Shown here one piece after another: positions 42,780 through 51,187 of a stretch of DNA of 64,000 nt. Each line of letters begins with the position of its first letter. The first letter of the stretch is position 1. Made by a program: the position numbers and the translations under genes. The notes beneath the pieces were generated by a model, which made no database searches, had not been told where the DNA came from, and was given only the letters and a program-made list of their open reading frames with translations. Source of the stretch: Streptomyces sp. CB02261 (GTDB taxonomy: Bacteria > Actinomycetota > Actinomycetes > Streptomycetales > Streptomycetaceae); NCBI RefSeq assembly GCF_001905665.1, contig NZ_LIVX01000003.1:319478-383477 (forward strand), given 5' to 3'.

Positions 42780-43766
42780 TCAGGACCGGGGCGCGAGGAG
42801 CAGCACCTTGCCGACGTGACCGCCGGACTCCAGCGCCCGGTGCCCCTCGGCGGCGTCCGTCAGCGGCACCGTACGGTCGACGACCGGCCGGACCGTACCG
42901 GCGCCGATCAGCGGCCAGACGTGCTCACGCACGGCGGCGACGATCGCCGCCTTCTCCTGCACCGGACGGGAACGCAGCGTCGTCGCCATCACGGCGGCGC
43001 GCTTCGCGAGCAGCGCCCCGAGGTTCAGCTCGCCCTTCACCCCGCCCTGGAGCCCGATGACGACGAGACGGCCGTTCACCGCCAGCGCCTTCACGTTCCG
43101 CTCCAGGTACTTGGCGCCGACGATGTCCAGGATGACGTCCGCGCCCGCTCCGTCGGTGGCCTTGTGCAGTTCCTCGACGAAGTCCTGCTCGCGGTAGTCG
43201 ATCAGGATGTCCGCGCCCAGCTCGGCGCAGCGTGCCAGCTTCTCGGGTCCTCCCGCGGTGACCGCGACCCGCGCCCCGACCGCCTTGGCCAGCTGGACGG
43301 CCATCGTGCCGATCCCGCTCGCGCCACCGTGCACGAGCAGCGTCTCGCCCGGCCGAAGGTGGGCGATCATGAAGATGTTGGACCAGACGGTGCAGGCGAC
43401 CTCCGGGAGCGCGGCGGCCGTGGTCAGGTCGACGCCCTCGGGGACGGGGAGCAGCTGCCCGGCCGGGACGACGACCTTCTCCGCGTAACCTCCGCCGGCG
43501 AGCAGCGCGCACACCTCGTCCCCGACCGCCCAGCCGGACACCCCCGGTCCGAGGGCGGCGATCCGGCCCGAGCACTCCAGACCGGGATACGGGGAGCTGT
43601 CCGGCGGCGGGTCGTAGAAGCCCTGGCGCTGGAGCAGATCGGCGCGGTTGACGGCGCTCGCCACCACCTCGACGAGCACCTCGCCCTCGCCGGGTACGGG
43701 ATCGGGCACCTCGGCCCAGACGAGGGCCTCGGGGCCGCCGGGTTCCGGAATCGTGATCGCATACAT
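42780..43766 (-). CDS. NAD(P)H quinone oxidoreductase (zinc-free MDR family)
   Basis: The 328-residue protein is a medium-chain dehydrogenase/reductase of the quinone-oxidoreductase/PIG3 type. It has an N-terminal GroES-like domain (NRADLLQRQGFYDPPP), the nucleotide motif VHGGASGIGTMAVQLAKA and no catalytic-zinc Cys cluster. It would reduce quinones with NADPH as a cytosolic antioxidant enzyme. Start is an ATG at 43766. It lies 51 bp downstream of the K+-channel gene on the same strand and may be read from the same transcript. Confidence 0.92.
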   Translation of the reverse strand: MYAITIPEPGGPEALVWAEVPDPVPGEGEVLVEVVASAVNRADLLQRQGFYDPPPDSSPYPGLECSGRIAALGPGVSGWAVGDEVCALLAGGGYAEKVVVPAGQLLPVPEGVDLTTAAALPEVACTVWSNIFMIAHLRPGETLLVHGGASGIGTMAVQLAKAVGARVAVTAGGPEKLARCAELGADILIDYREQDFVEELHKATDGAGADVILDIVGAKYLERNVKALAVNGRLVVIGLQGGVKGELNLGALLAKRAAVMATTLRSRPVQEKAAIVAAVREHVWPLIGAGTVRPVVDRTVPLTDAAEGHRALESGGHVGKVLLLAPRS

Positions 43767-43817
43767 GGCGGCGAGGCTACTCCCGCCACCGTGTCGGGGG
43801 CGGGGGTTGCTCCTGGC

Positions 43818-44912
43818 TCAGTCGTGCGGCGGTGTGCTGAGCGGGGTGACCGGTACGGCGCGCACGATGGTGATCAACCGGTCGGTGAGCTGGAGCGGGT
43901 TGGCGGCGGGGTCGTCGTAACCGAGCAGCCGGTGGCCGCGGAGCACGCTCACCACCAGGTCGCCGGTCTCCCGCGGGCTCTTGCCGGCCTCGCTCTTGGT
44001 CACCGGGCGTTCCACCAGGTCGAGGCCCGAGCCCTGCTGGATCAGGTCCTCCATCACCGTGCCCGCGCTGGGGCTCAGCACGGACAGGCCGAGCAGACGC
44101 CCGGCGGCGCTGGCGCTGGTGATGACCGCGTCCGCGCCGGACTGGCGCAGCAGCGGCGCGTTCTCCTCCTCGCGGACCGCGGCGACGATCTTCGCGCCCC
44201 GGTTGAGCTGGCGGGCCGTGAGGGTGACCAGGACGGCCGTGTCGTCGCGCTGGGTGGCGATGACGATCTGCCGGGCCCGCTGCACCTCGGCACGGAGCAG
44301 CACGTCGCTACGGGTCGCGTCACCGATGACGCCGACGAACCCGTCCGCGTTCGCCGTCTCGATCACCTTGCTGGAAGGGTCGACGATGACGATCTGTTCC
44401 TTGCTCAGACCGGTCGCGCAGAGGGTCTGGATCGCGGACCGCCCCTTCGTACCGAAGCCGACGATGACGGTGTGGTCGCGCAAGGTGGACCTCCAGCGGT
44501 TCAGCCGGAACTCCTCGCGGGTCCGCTCGGTGAGGACCTCGAGAGTGGTGCCGACCAGGATGATCAGGAACAGCACGCGCAGGGGCGTGACCAGCAGGAT
44601 GTTGGCGAGGCGGGCCGCGTCGCTGTACGGGACGATGTCGCCGTAGCCGGTGGTGGAGAGCGTCACGGTCGCGTAGTAGACGCAGTCGAGGAAGTCGAGC
44701 GTCTCGTTGGCGTTGTCGTGGTAGCCCTCACGGTCGACGTAGACGATGAGGACCGTCAGGGCCAGCACGCCGAGCGCCATGAGCAGCCGCTTGCCGACCT
44801 GCCGCAGCGGCCGCTCGACCTCGCGGCGGGGCAGGGTGACCCGCGGGCCGGAGAGTTTCTCCTCCGCCTGGCGGGCCATCACGTCACGACTGGGAAGTTT
44901 CACGTGAAACAC
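43818..44912 (-). CDS. Two-TM potassium channel with RCK (TrkA-N) domain
   Basis: The 364-residue protein has a first transmembrane helix (about 43-58), the pore loop with selectivity filter TTGYGD (residues 87-92), a second helix (about 105-122) and a C-terminal Rossmann RCK domain with VIVGFGTKGRSAI and a TrkA-C-like end. It resembles MthK-type ligand-gated K+ channels. The GTG at 44912 makes the first codons (FHVKL) coincide with a parS palindrome and overlap the moeA end by 13 bases. A start at the ATG at 44879 would leave parS upstream. Both are plausible. Confidence 0.9.
   Translation of the reverse strand: MFHVKLPSRDVMARQAEEKLSGPRVTLPRREVERPLRQVGKRLLMALGVLALTVLIVYVDREGYHDNANETLDFLDCVYYATVTLSTTGYGDIVPYSDAARLANILLVTPLRVLFLIILVGTTLEVLTERTREEFRLNRWRSTLRDHTVIVGFGTKGRSAIQTLCATGLSKEQIVIVDPSSKVIETANADGFVGVIGDATRSDVLLRAEVQRARQIVIATQRDDTAVLVTLTARQLNRGAKIVAAVREEENAPLLRQSGADAVITSASAAGRLLGLSVLSPSAGTVMEDLIQQGSGLDLVERPVTKSEAGKSPRETGDLVVSVLRGHRLLGYDDPAANPLQLTDRLITIVRAVPVTPLSTPPHD
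44897..44910. other. parS centromere site at the moeA/K+-channel junction
   Basis: GTTTCACGTGAAAC is an exact match to the ParB-binding consensus. It contains the moeA stop codon (44900-44902) and, in a second frame, the first codons of the K+-channel gene if that starts at 44912. Confidence 0.95.
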
Positions 44913-46345
44913 GCTCCTTGGGCCGGCACGGCCCCCGCGTCGGTCGGCCAGGGAAGATCGAGGATGTCCAGCTCCTGGCCGGACCGCGCGCCGCCGGGTG
45001 GCACCACGGCCAGGCCGTCCGCGGCGGCGATGCCCCGGAGCATGGCCGGTCCGTTGTAGCGCAGGGGTACGGCCCGCCCGCCACGGCGGACGACCGGGAC
45101 GAGCCGCGTGTCGTACGGGTGCCCCTGCACCTCGTCCTGGACGGCGGCGCGGGGCGGCGACGACGCAGCGGGGTCCGTTCCCCCTGCGGGAGCCGCGAGC
45201 GCCGTGAGCAGCGGCTCGGCGAGGGTGAGGAGTCCGGAGACGGCCGCCAGCGGATTGCCGGGGAGGCCGACGAGGTGGCGGACGGGCCGGCCGGGCGCGG
45301 ATGCGGCGTCCAGGCGGGCCAGCAGCATCGGATGGCCCGGCCGGACCTTCACCCCGTCGACCAGAAGGGTGGCGCCCGCCTTGTCGAGCACCCCGTGGAC
45401 GTGGTCCACGGGCCCGGCGGCGGTCCCGCCGGTGGTGACGACCAGATCGGCGGGGGAGCCGGTCACGGCGGCGTACAGCTCCTCGGCGTCGTCCCCGATA
45501 CGGCGGGTGGCGAGCACGTCGGCACCGAGCGCCGTCAGCCAGGGGCCGAGCATCGGGCCGAGGGCGTCACGGATCAGCCCCTCGTGGGGGAGGCCCGCCG
45601 TGAGCAGCTCGTCGCCGAGGACCAGGATCTCCACCCGGGGGCGGGACGGCACGGGCAGCTCGTCGTAGCCGGCGGCGGCGGCGAGGCCCAGCACGGCGGG
45701 GGTCACGGTGGTGCCCGCGGGGAGCAGTTCGTCGCCCGAGCGGCACTCCTGGCCCCGGGGCCGGATGTCCTGCCCCGGCACCACGTCGCGCAGCGCGTGC
45801 AGCAGGACGTGGGCGGCGCCGGCCCGGGGGCGTCCGGTACCGGCCGCCTCTTCGGCTCCGGCCTCTTCGGTTCTGTCACGGGCGTCTTCGGCGCGGGCGC
45901 CCTCGGTGCGGGCGTCCTCGGTGCGGGCGTCCTCGGTGCGCGAGTGTTCGGTACGGAGGACGGCGGTGGTGCCGGTCGGGACGCGGGCGCCGGTGGCGAT
46001 CCGTACGGCCTCACCGGCGGCCGACAGGTTCGCGGACACCTGACCGGCGAGCACGGCGCCGTCCTCGCGCACGGTCCAGGGGCCGGGGCCCGCGACCGCC
46101 CAGCCGTCCATGGCCGAGGTGTCGAAGGGCGGCAGATCGGTGAGGGCCAGGAGCGGTTCGGCCAGGACCTGGCCGAGGGCCCGCGCGAGCGGGACGCCCA
46201 GCGGTGCCCGGCCGGCCCGTGCGGAGGCCCCGGCGCGTACGGCGGCGGCACGCGCCTCGGGCCAGGCGGTGGCCCGGTGCGGCTGCCCGGCCGGGGCGTC
46301 GGTGGCGGCGCCCGGGGTCACCGGGGCGGGCTCTCTCGGACTCAC
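44900..46345 (-). CDS. moeA: Molybdopterin molybdotransferase MoeA
   Basis: The 481-residue protein shows the MoeA domain order: N-terminal domains with LPPFDTSAMDGWAV, the MPT-binding MoaB/Mog-like domain (VEILVLGDELLTAG, TTGGTAAGPVDHV, GVKVRPGHP, LPGNPLAAV) and a C-terminal domain. It inserts molybdate into molybdopterin. An extra repetitive Arg/Thr/Glu/Asp/Ala segment (about residues 133-165), encoded by 15 bp tandem repeats, interrupts the second domain and makes the protein longer than the usual ~400-430 residues. The GTG start overlaps the mobA-like stop by 4 bases, which indicates a cofactor operon. The stop lies inside a parS site. Confidence 0.92.
   Translation of the reverse strand: MSPREPAPVTPGAATDAPAGQPHRATAWPEARAAAVRAGASARAGRAPLGVPLARALGQVLAEPLLALTDLPPFDTSAMDGWAVAGPGPWTVREDGAVLAGQVSANLSAAGEAVRIATGARVPTGTTAVLRTEHSRTEDARTEDARTEGARAEDARDRTEEAGAEEAAGTGRPRAGAAHVLLHALRDVVPGQDIRPRGQECRSGDELLPAGTTVTPAVLGLAAAAGYDELPVPSRPRVEILVLGDELLTAGLPHEGLIRDALGPMLGPWLTALGADVLATRRIGDDAEELYAAVTGSPADLVVTTGGTAAGPVDHVHGVLDKAGATLLVDGVKVRPGHPMLLARLDAASAPGRPVRHLVGLPGNPLAAVSGLLTLAEPLLTALAAPAGGTDPAASSPPRAAVQDEVQGHPYDTRLVPVVRRGGRAVPLRYNGPAMLRGIAAADGLAVVPPGGARSGQELDILDLPWPTDAGAVPAQGACFT
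45876..45955. repeat. 15 bp tandem repeats within moeA
   Basis: Two exact copies of GGTGCGGGCGTCCTC (45906 and 45921) are flanked by degenerate copies. They encode the in-frame RTEDA-type repeats of the moeA insertion. Confidence 0.75.
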
Positions 46346-47196
46346 TCGGCCTCGTCCTGCTCGGCGGCCCAGCGCTGAGCCAGCGCGGCGGCCTTGCGGG
46401 CGGCCTCAGCGACCGCCTCAGGACCACCCTCGGCACCCGCGCGCGCCGCCGCGTAGCCGACCAGGAAGGTGGTCAGCGGCGCGGCGGGGCGGGCCACTCC
46501 ATGGGCGGCGTCGCGGGCCAGGTCGAGCAGCAGGCCGGTGTCGACGTCCAGCTCGATACCCAGTTCGTCCTTGACTGCGGTGATCCATTCATCCAGCACG
46601 GTCCCATGCTCCCTGATGCGGGCCCGGGCCGTGGCGATGTCCTCCCAGGTGTCGCAGTCGAAGGAGGCGAGGGGGCCCGCGGTGACCCGGGCGGTACGGA
46701 GGGCCCCGGTGAGCGCGCGCAGCGGACCGCCGGCGAGAGTGCCGCGCTCCGCGGCGATCCGTGCCAGTTCCCGCCGGAGCGGAACGCTGCGGTACACGGC
46801 GACGAGCGGCTGGTCCCGCCCGTCGGGGTCGGTGAGGAGCACGGCGTCGGCGTCGAGGGTGTCGGTGAGCGCCCCGAGCAGTCGCCGCACGGTGTCCTCG
46901 TCGAGGAAGGGCAGGTCCGCGGAGAGGACGAGCAGGACGTCGGCCCGGGTCTGCCTCACCCCCGCGTCGAGGGCGGCGAGCGGCCCTCCGCCGGGCGGGT
47001 CCTCCCTGGTCCAGCGGACGGGACGGGTGGTCGGGCGGGGGTCCCCGACGACCACGGTCAGGTCCGCGCCACGGCATGCGGTGAGGACACGGTCGAGGAG
47101 CGCCCGGCCTCCGATCCGTACGCCGGGCTTGTCGGCGCCGCCGAGACGCTCGGCGGCGCCTCCGGCGAGCACGACGGCGTCATGTGCGGTGGTCAC
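46342..47196 (-). CDS. MobA-like NTP transferase fused to a DUF6457-type domain
   Basis: The 284-residue protein starts with a MobA-type nucleotidyltransferase domain (AVVLAGGAAERLGGADKPGV, LSADLPFLDEDTV, FDCDTWEDIATA; about 1-195). A compact helical domain follows (about 200-284, VLDEWITAVKDELGIELDVD), often found as the separate DUF6457 protein next to mobA. It would attach GMP to molybdenum cofactor or act on a related nucleotide cofactor. The GTG at 47196 is preferred because MobA proteins begin a few residues before VLAGG; a GTG at 47217 is possible. It is the first gene of the operon with moeA. Confidence 0.88.
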   Translation of the reverse strand: MTTAHDAVVLAGGAAERLGGADKPGVRIGGRALLDRVLTACRGADLTVVVGDPRPTTRPVRWTREDPPGGGPLAALDAGVRQTRADVLLVLSADLPFLDEDTVRRLLGALTDTLDADAVLLTDPDGRDQPLVAVYRSVPLRRELARIAAERGTLAGGPLRALTGALRTARVTAGPLASFDCDTWEDIATARARIREHGTVLDEWITAVKDELGIELDVDTGLLLDLARDAAHGVARPAAPLTTFLVGYAAARAGAEGGPEAVAEAARKAAALAQRWAAEQDEAE

Positions 47197-47222
47197 CCCA
47201 GCAGTATGGGCTGCCACCGGCC

Positions 47223-47269
47223 GCCGCCGTCGGGCGCGTCTCCCTTCGTGAGACGGACCTGACGGCGGC
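47223..47269 (-). terminator. Branched hairpin downstream of bkd operon 2
   Basis: GCCGCCGTC (47223) pairs with GACGGCGGC (47261), enclosing an inner GTCTC/GAGAC stem. A separate perfect 16 bp palindrome GACCCCGGCCGGGGTC (47282-47297) covers the bkdC2 stop. Together they are the likely end of the operon transcript. Confidence 0.6.
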
Positions 47270-47295
47270 GACCGCGCGAGGGACCCCGGCCGGGG

Positions 47296-48804
47296 TCAGA
47301 GCGTGCGGAGCAGGACCGCGGGCTGTTCGACGCAGTCCGCCACGTACCGCAGGAAACCGCCCGCCGTGCCGCCGTCGCAGACGCGGTGGTCGAAGGTGAG
47401 CGAGAGCTGCACCACCTGACGCACGGCCAGTTCGCCCTGGTACACCCATGGCTTGGGGATGATCCGGCCGACGCCGAGCATGGCGGCCTCGGGGTGGTTG
47501 ATGATCGGCGTGGATCCGTCGACCCCGAACACCCCGTAGTTGTTCAGGGTGAACGTGCCGCCCGTCAGATCGGCCGGGGTGAGCGCGGACTGCCGGGCGA
47601 CCTCCGTCAGCCGGGCGAACTCGGCCGTCAGCGACTCGGCCGTCCGGGACCCCGCGTCCTTGACCACGGGGACGACGAGGCCGCGCGGGGTCTGGGCGGC
47701 GAAGCCGAGATGCACGGCCGGCAGCCGCACGATCTCCCTGGCCGCGGTGTCGACGGTGGAGTTGAGCTCGGGGAACCGGGACAGGGCGTGGACGCAGATC
47801 CGGGCGAGGAGCGCGAGCAGCGAGATCTTCGGGCCTCCCGCGGCGTTCATCGCCGTCCGTGCGGCCATCAGCTCGGTGGCGTCGGCGTCGACCCAGCAGG
47901 TCGCGTCCGGGATCTCCGTCCGGCTGCGCGACAGCTTGTCCGCCACGGCGCCACGGACTCCGCGCAGCGGAACCCGCTCACCGGCCGACGCGACGACGGC
48001 CGGGGTGGCGGCAGCCGGAGCGACGGCGGCCGGGGTGGCGGCGACGGCGGGCGCGGGCGCCTGCGCGGTGCCCGCGCGGTCCAGGGCGGCGAGGGCCAGC
48101 TCCACATCGGCGCGCAGGATCAACCCCTCGGGCCCGGATCCGCGCACCTCCCGCAGGTCGAGCCCCCGGTCCCTGGCGAGCTTCCGTACGAGCGGCGAGA
48201 TGACCGGCACCGGACCCTCATGGCCCTGGACACCCCCGACGACCGGCGCCGCGGCCTGGACGACGGGCGCGGGAGCCGAAACGGCGGGAGCCGAGGCCTG
48301 AGCGGCAGGCACCGCAGCGGGAGCCGAGACCTGAGCGGCGGCCGCCGTGGCCGGGCCGGTGGCGGGCTCGGCCGTCCGCGCCACGGCCGGGCTCTCGTGC
48401 CGGACGCGACGGCGCCGCGCGGCGGGCTCCGCGGTGCCGTACCCGACGAGCACGTTGCCCGAGTACTCGGACGAGACGGCGGAGGCGGCGTGCTCCTCCG
48501 AGGAGGCGGAGGCCGTGGGGGCGGAGGCGTCGGAGGCACCGGCCGCGTCCGCACCGGTACCGCCCACCGCGACCGTCAGGAGCGGGGCGCCGACGGGCAG
48601 TTCGGTGCCCTCCTCGCCGAACCGGGCGGTGACCACACCGCCGTACGGGCAGGGCACCTCGACCATGGCCTTGGCCGTCTCGACCTCGACGACCGGCTGG
48701 TCGATGGCGACGACGTCTCCGACGCCGACCAGCCAGCGGACGATCTCGGCCTCGGTGAGGCCCTCACCGAGGTCGGGCAGCTTGAACTCGAGCACCTGGG
48801 CCAT
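47296..48804 (-). CDS. bkdC2: Branched-chain 2-oxo acid dehydrogenase E2, operon 2
   Basis: The 502-residue protein has one lipoyl domain (Lys45 in ETAKAMVEV) and a long Ala/Pro/Ser linker. The subunit-binding domain is around 205-240 (VISPLVRKLARDRGLDLREV), and the acyltransferase domain has LTFDHRVCDGG as its His/Asp catalytic motif. It is diverged from BkdC1, especially in the linker and the motif (RVCDG versus RLVDG). The ATG at 48804 shares its A with the bkdB2 stop (TGATG) and has GGGAAG upstream. It is the last gene of bkdA2-bkdB2-bkdC2. Confidence 0.93.
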   Translation of the reverse strand: MAQVLEFKLPDLGEGLTEAEIVRWLVGVGDVVAIDQPVVEVETAKAMVEVPCPYGGVVTARFGEEGTELPVGAPLLTVAVGGTGADAAGASDASAPTASASSEEHAASAVSSEYSGNVLVGYGTAEPAARRRRVRHESPAVARTAEPATGPATAAAAQVSAPAAVPAAQASAPAVSAPAPVVQAAAPVVGGVQGHEGPVPVISPLVRKLARDRGLDLREVRGSGPEGLILRADVELALAALDRAGTAQAPAPAVAATPAAVAPAAATPAVVASAGERVPLRGVRGAVADKLSRSRTEIPDATCWVDADATELMAARTAMNAAGGPKISLLALLARICVHALSRFPELNSTVDTAAREIVRLPAVHLGFAAQTPRGLVVPVVKDAGSRTAESLTAEFARLTEVARQSALTPADLTGGTFTLNNYGVFGVDGSTPIINHPEAAMLGVGRIIPKPWVYQGELAVRQVVQLSLTFDHRVCDGGTAGGFLRYVADCVEQPAVLLRTL

Positions 48805-49850
48805 CAGCTTCCCGCCTCCCACTGCAGCCGCGCCACCGCGTCGAGAACCCGGTCCACGCCGGGCAGATGGTGCCGCTCCAACATGGGCGGCGGGTAGGGG
48901 ATGTCGAAGCCCGCGACCCGCAGCACCGGCGCCTCCAGGTGGTGGAAGCAGCGCTCGGTCACCCGCGCGGCGATCTCCGCGCCGGGTCCGCCGAATCCGG
49001 TGGACTCGTGGACCACGACCGCGCGGCCGGTGCGCCGCACGGAGGCGCAGACGGTCTCGTCGTCGAAGGGCACGAGCGAGCGGAGGTCGACGACCTCCAG
49101 GTCCCAGCCCTCGGCCTGGGCGGCCTCGGCGGCCTCCAGGCAGACCGGCACCGAAGGGCCGTAGGTGATCAGGGTGGCCCCGGTGCCCCGCCGCCGTACG
49201 ACGGCCTTGCCGATCGGCTCCACGGGCGCGGGGGCCTCGGGGGACCAGTCCGACTTGGACCAGTAGAGCCGCTTGGGCTCCAGGAAGACCACGGGGTCGT
49301 CGGAGGCGATGGCCGCGCGCAGCAGCCCGTAGGCGTCCTCGACGGTGGCCGGGGCGACGACGTGGAGGCCGGGGGTGGCGGTGTAGTAGGCCTCGGAGGA
49401 GTCGCTGTGGTGCTCGACGCCGCCGATCCCGCCGCCGTAGGGCACGCGGATGACGATCGGCATCGGCATCGCGCCGCGGGTGCGGTTCCGCATCCGCGCC
49501 ACATGGGAGATCAGCTGCTCGAACGCCGGGTAGGCGAACGCGTCGAACTGCATCTCGACGACGGGCCGCAGGCCGTACATGGCCATGCCGACGGCCGCGC
49601 CGAGGATGCCGGCCTCCGCGAGCGGGGTGTCCGTGCAGCGGTCCTCGCCGAACTCCTTGGCGAGCCCGTCGGTGACCCGGAAGACACCGCCGAGCGTGCC
49701 GACGTCCTCACCCATCACATGGACGGTCGGGTCCTCGGCCATCGCGTCGCGCATGGCGCGCTGGAGCGCCTGCGCCATCGTGGCCGGCTTGGGCTTCCCG
49801 GCGTTTCCGGCGGTCCTGCCCGCCGTGGGTCCGGTCGTCGCCGTCGTCAT
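48804..49850 (-). CDS. bkdB2: Branched-chain 2-oxo acid dehydrogenase E1 beta subunit, operon 2
   Basis: The 348-residue protein has the E1 beta transketolase-like domains (MGEDVGTLGGVFRVT, DTPLAEAGILGAAVGMAM, LITYGPSV, VVDLRSLVPFD). It carries a ~22-residue Thr/Ala/Gly leader that BkdB1 lacks. The ATG at 49850 overlaps the bkdA2 stop by one base (TGATG), so it is preferred over the GTG one codon upstream. It forms the alpha2-beta2 decarboxylase with BkdA2. Confidence 0.93.
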   Translation of the reverse strand: MTTATTGPTAGRTAGNAGKPKPATMAQALQRAMRDAMAEDPTVHVMGEDVGTLGGVFRVTDGLAKEFGEDRCTDTPLAEAGILGAAVGMAMYGLRPVVEMQFDAFAYPAFEQLISHVARMRNRTRGAMPMPIVIRVPYGGGIGGVEHHSDSSEAYYTATPGLHVVAPATVEDAYGLLRAAIASDDPVVFLEPKRLYWSKSDWSPEAPAPVEPIGKAVVRRRGTGATLITYGPSVPVCLEAAEAAQAEGWDLEVVDLRSLVPFDDETVCASVRRTGRAVVVHESTGFGGPGAEIAARVTERCFHHLEAPVLRVAGFDIPYPPPMLERHHLPGVDRVLDAVARLQWEAGS

Positions 49851-51001
49851 CACGCCTCACCCTCGGCTTCGAGCTCGGCGCGCAGCTGCGCCGCCTGTTC
49901 GCGCAGCTGTGTGGTCTGCTCCGCGTAGACATGGGCGAAGAGGTCCATCGGGTCGAGCACCGGGTCGGCGTTCATCCGTTCGCGCAGCTCCGCGGCCATC
50001 GTCTCGGCGGCCTCGGCCGCCGCGCGCCTGCCGTCCTCGTCGAGCAGGCCTCGCTCCGTCAGTTCCCGTTCGAGGATGAGGATCGGGTCGTGCGCCCGCC
50101 AGGTCTCGACCTCGCCGGCCGCGCGGTAGCGGGTGGCGTCGTCGGCGTTGGTGTGGGCGTCGATCCGGTAGGTGACGGCCTCGACGAGGGTGGGGCCGCC
50201 ACCGCGCCGCGCGCGGGCCACGGCCTCGGTGAGCACCTGGTGGACGGCGACCGCGTCGTTGCCGTCGACGAGCCGGCCGGGCATCCCGTATCCGACGGCC
50301 TTGTGGGCGAGGGAGGGGGCGGCGGTCTGCTTGGCGAGCGGTACGGAGATCGCGAAGCCGTTGTTCTGCACGAAGAAGACCACGGGGGCCTGCCAGACGG
50401 CGGCGAAGTTCAGCGCCTCGTGGAAGTCGCCCTCGCTGGTGCCGCCGTCGCCGACCATGGCGAGCGCGACCACGTCGTCGCCCTTGAGCCGGGCCGCGTG
50501 GGCCAGGCCGACCGCGTGCGGGAGCTGGGTGGCGAGCGGGGTGCAGAGCGGTGCGATGCGGTGCTCGTGCGGGTCGTAGCCGGTGTGCCAGTCGCCGCGC
50601 AGCAGGGTCAGGGCCTGCACGGGGTCGAGGCCCCGGGCGACGGCCGCGAGGGTGTCGCGGTACGAGGGGAAGAGCCAGTCCCGGTCCTCGAGGGCGAGGG
50701 CGGCGGCGATCTCGCACGCCTCCTGGCCGGTGGTGGACGGGTACACGGCGAGGCGGCCCTGCTTGGTGAGGGCGGTGGCCTGCGTGTTGTACCGGCGGCC
50801 GCGGACCAGCTCCGCGTAGAGCCGGAGCAGCAGCGCGGGGTCGGCATCGGCCACGGCGTCCGTGCCGAGCACGCGCAGCGGCTCGGTGTCGGGCAGCAGC
50901 GGGGCGGGGTCGGTGCGCGGCTGCCACGCCGGCGGCGGCGTGGGCCGGTAGGCGGAGACGGCGGCGGGCGGCTCTTGGACTGTCGAACTGCGCTGTTGCA
51001 A
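49850..51001 (-). CDS. bkdA2: Branched-chain 2-oxo acid dehydrogenase E1 alpha subunit, operon 2
   Basis: The ~383-residue protein has the E1 alpha fold with the thiamine-diphosphate motif GDGGTSEGD to NNGFAIS and the loop YRIDAHTNADDATRYR. The start is uncertain. The TTG at 51001 has GAGGAGG ending 8 bases upstream and is preferred; the GTG at 51010 would be adjacent to that Shine-Dalgarno with no spacing. It lacks the Ser/Thr/Lys leader of BkdA1 and has a shorter Pro-rich one. It is the first gene of operon 2, divergent from an Lrp-type regulator. Confidence 0.9.
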   Translation of the reverse strand: MQQRSSTVQEPPAAVSAYRPTPPPAWQPRTDPAPLLPDTEPLRVLGTDAVADADPALLLRLYAELVRGRRYNTQATALTKQGRLAVYPSTTGQEACEIAAALALEDRDWLFPSYRDTLAAVARGLDPVQALTLLRGDWHTGYDPHEHRIAPLCTPLATQLPHAVGLAHAARLKGDDVVALAMVGDGGTSEGDFHEALNFAAVWQAPVVFFVQNNGFAISVPLAKQTAAPSLAHKAVGYGMPGRLVDGNDAVAVHQVLTEAVARARRGGGPTLVEAVTYRIDAHTNADDATRYRAAGEVETWRAHDPILILERELTERGLLDEDGRRAAAEAAETMAAELRERMNADPVLDPMDLFAHVYAEQTTQLREQAAQLRAELEAEGEA

Positions 51002-51072
51002 CGAGTCCACCTCCTCGTGGGAGCGGGCATAAGACCCGAAGGCGGGTGGCGCGAGTGTGGCGCGCCTCACCT

Positions 51073-51086
51073 ACCGATTGTTCGGT
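51073..51086. promoter_or_regulatory. PaaR-like operator in the bkdA2/lrp spacer
   Basis: ACCGATTGTTCGGT differs at one base from ACCGATCGTTCGGT in the paaH/paaN operator; over the full 18 bp site 15 positions match. It lies about 70 bp upstream of bkdA2 and about 100 bp from lrp. Confidence 0.5.
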
Positions 51087-51104
51087 CGTGGAGGCATTTT
51101 GGCT

Positions 51105-51123
51105 ACAGGCACCACCAGCCTGT
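51105..51123. promoter_or_regulatory. Inverted repeat ACAGGC-N7-GCCTGT upstream of lrp
   Basis: The two perfect 6 bp arms lie about 65 bp before the lrp start in the divergent promoter region. This is a candidate Lrp autoregulatory site. Confidence 0.4.
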
Positions 51124-51142
51124 GGACAAACGGTTCTCCACA
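51121..51142. promoter_or_regulatory. Pair of inverted DnaA-box-like sequences
   Basis: TGTGGACAA (51121-51129) is the complement of TTGTCCACA, the preferred Streptomyces DnaA box. TTCTCCACA (51134-51142) is a one-mismatch box on the other strand. They lie 46 bp upstream of lrp. Confidence 0.55.
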
Positions 51143-51187
51143 GCCTGGGATAAGAGCAGGTCGTCCATCGGAGAGAGGCGGGGGCAC

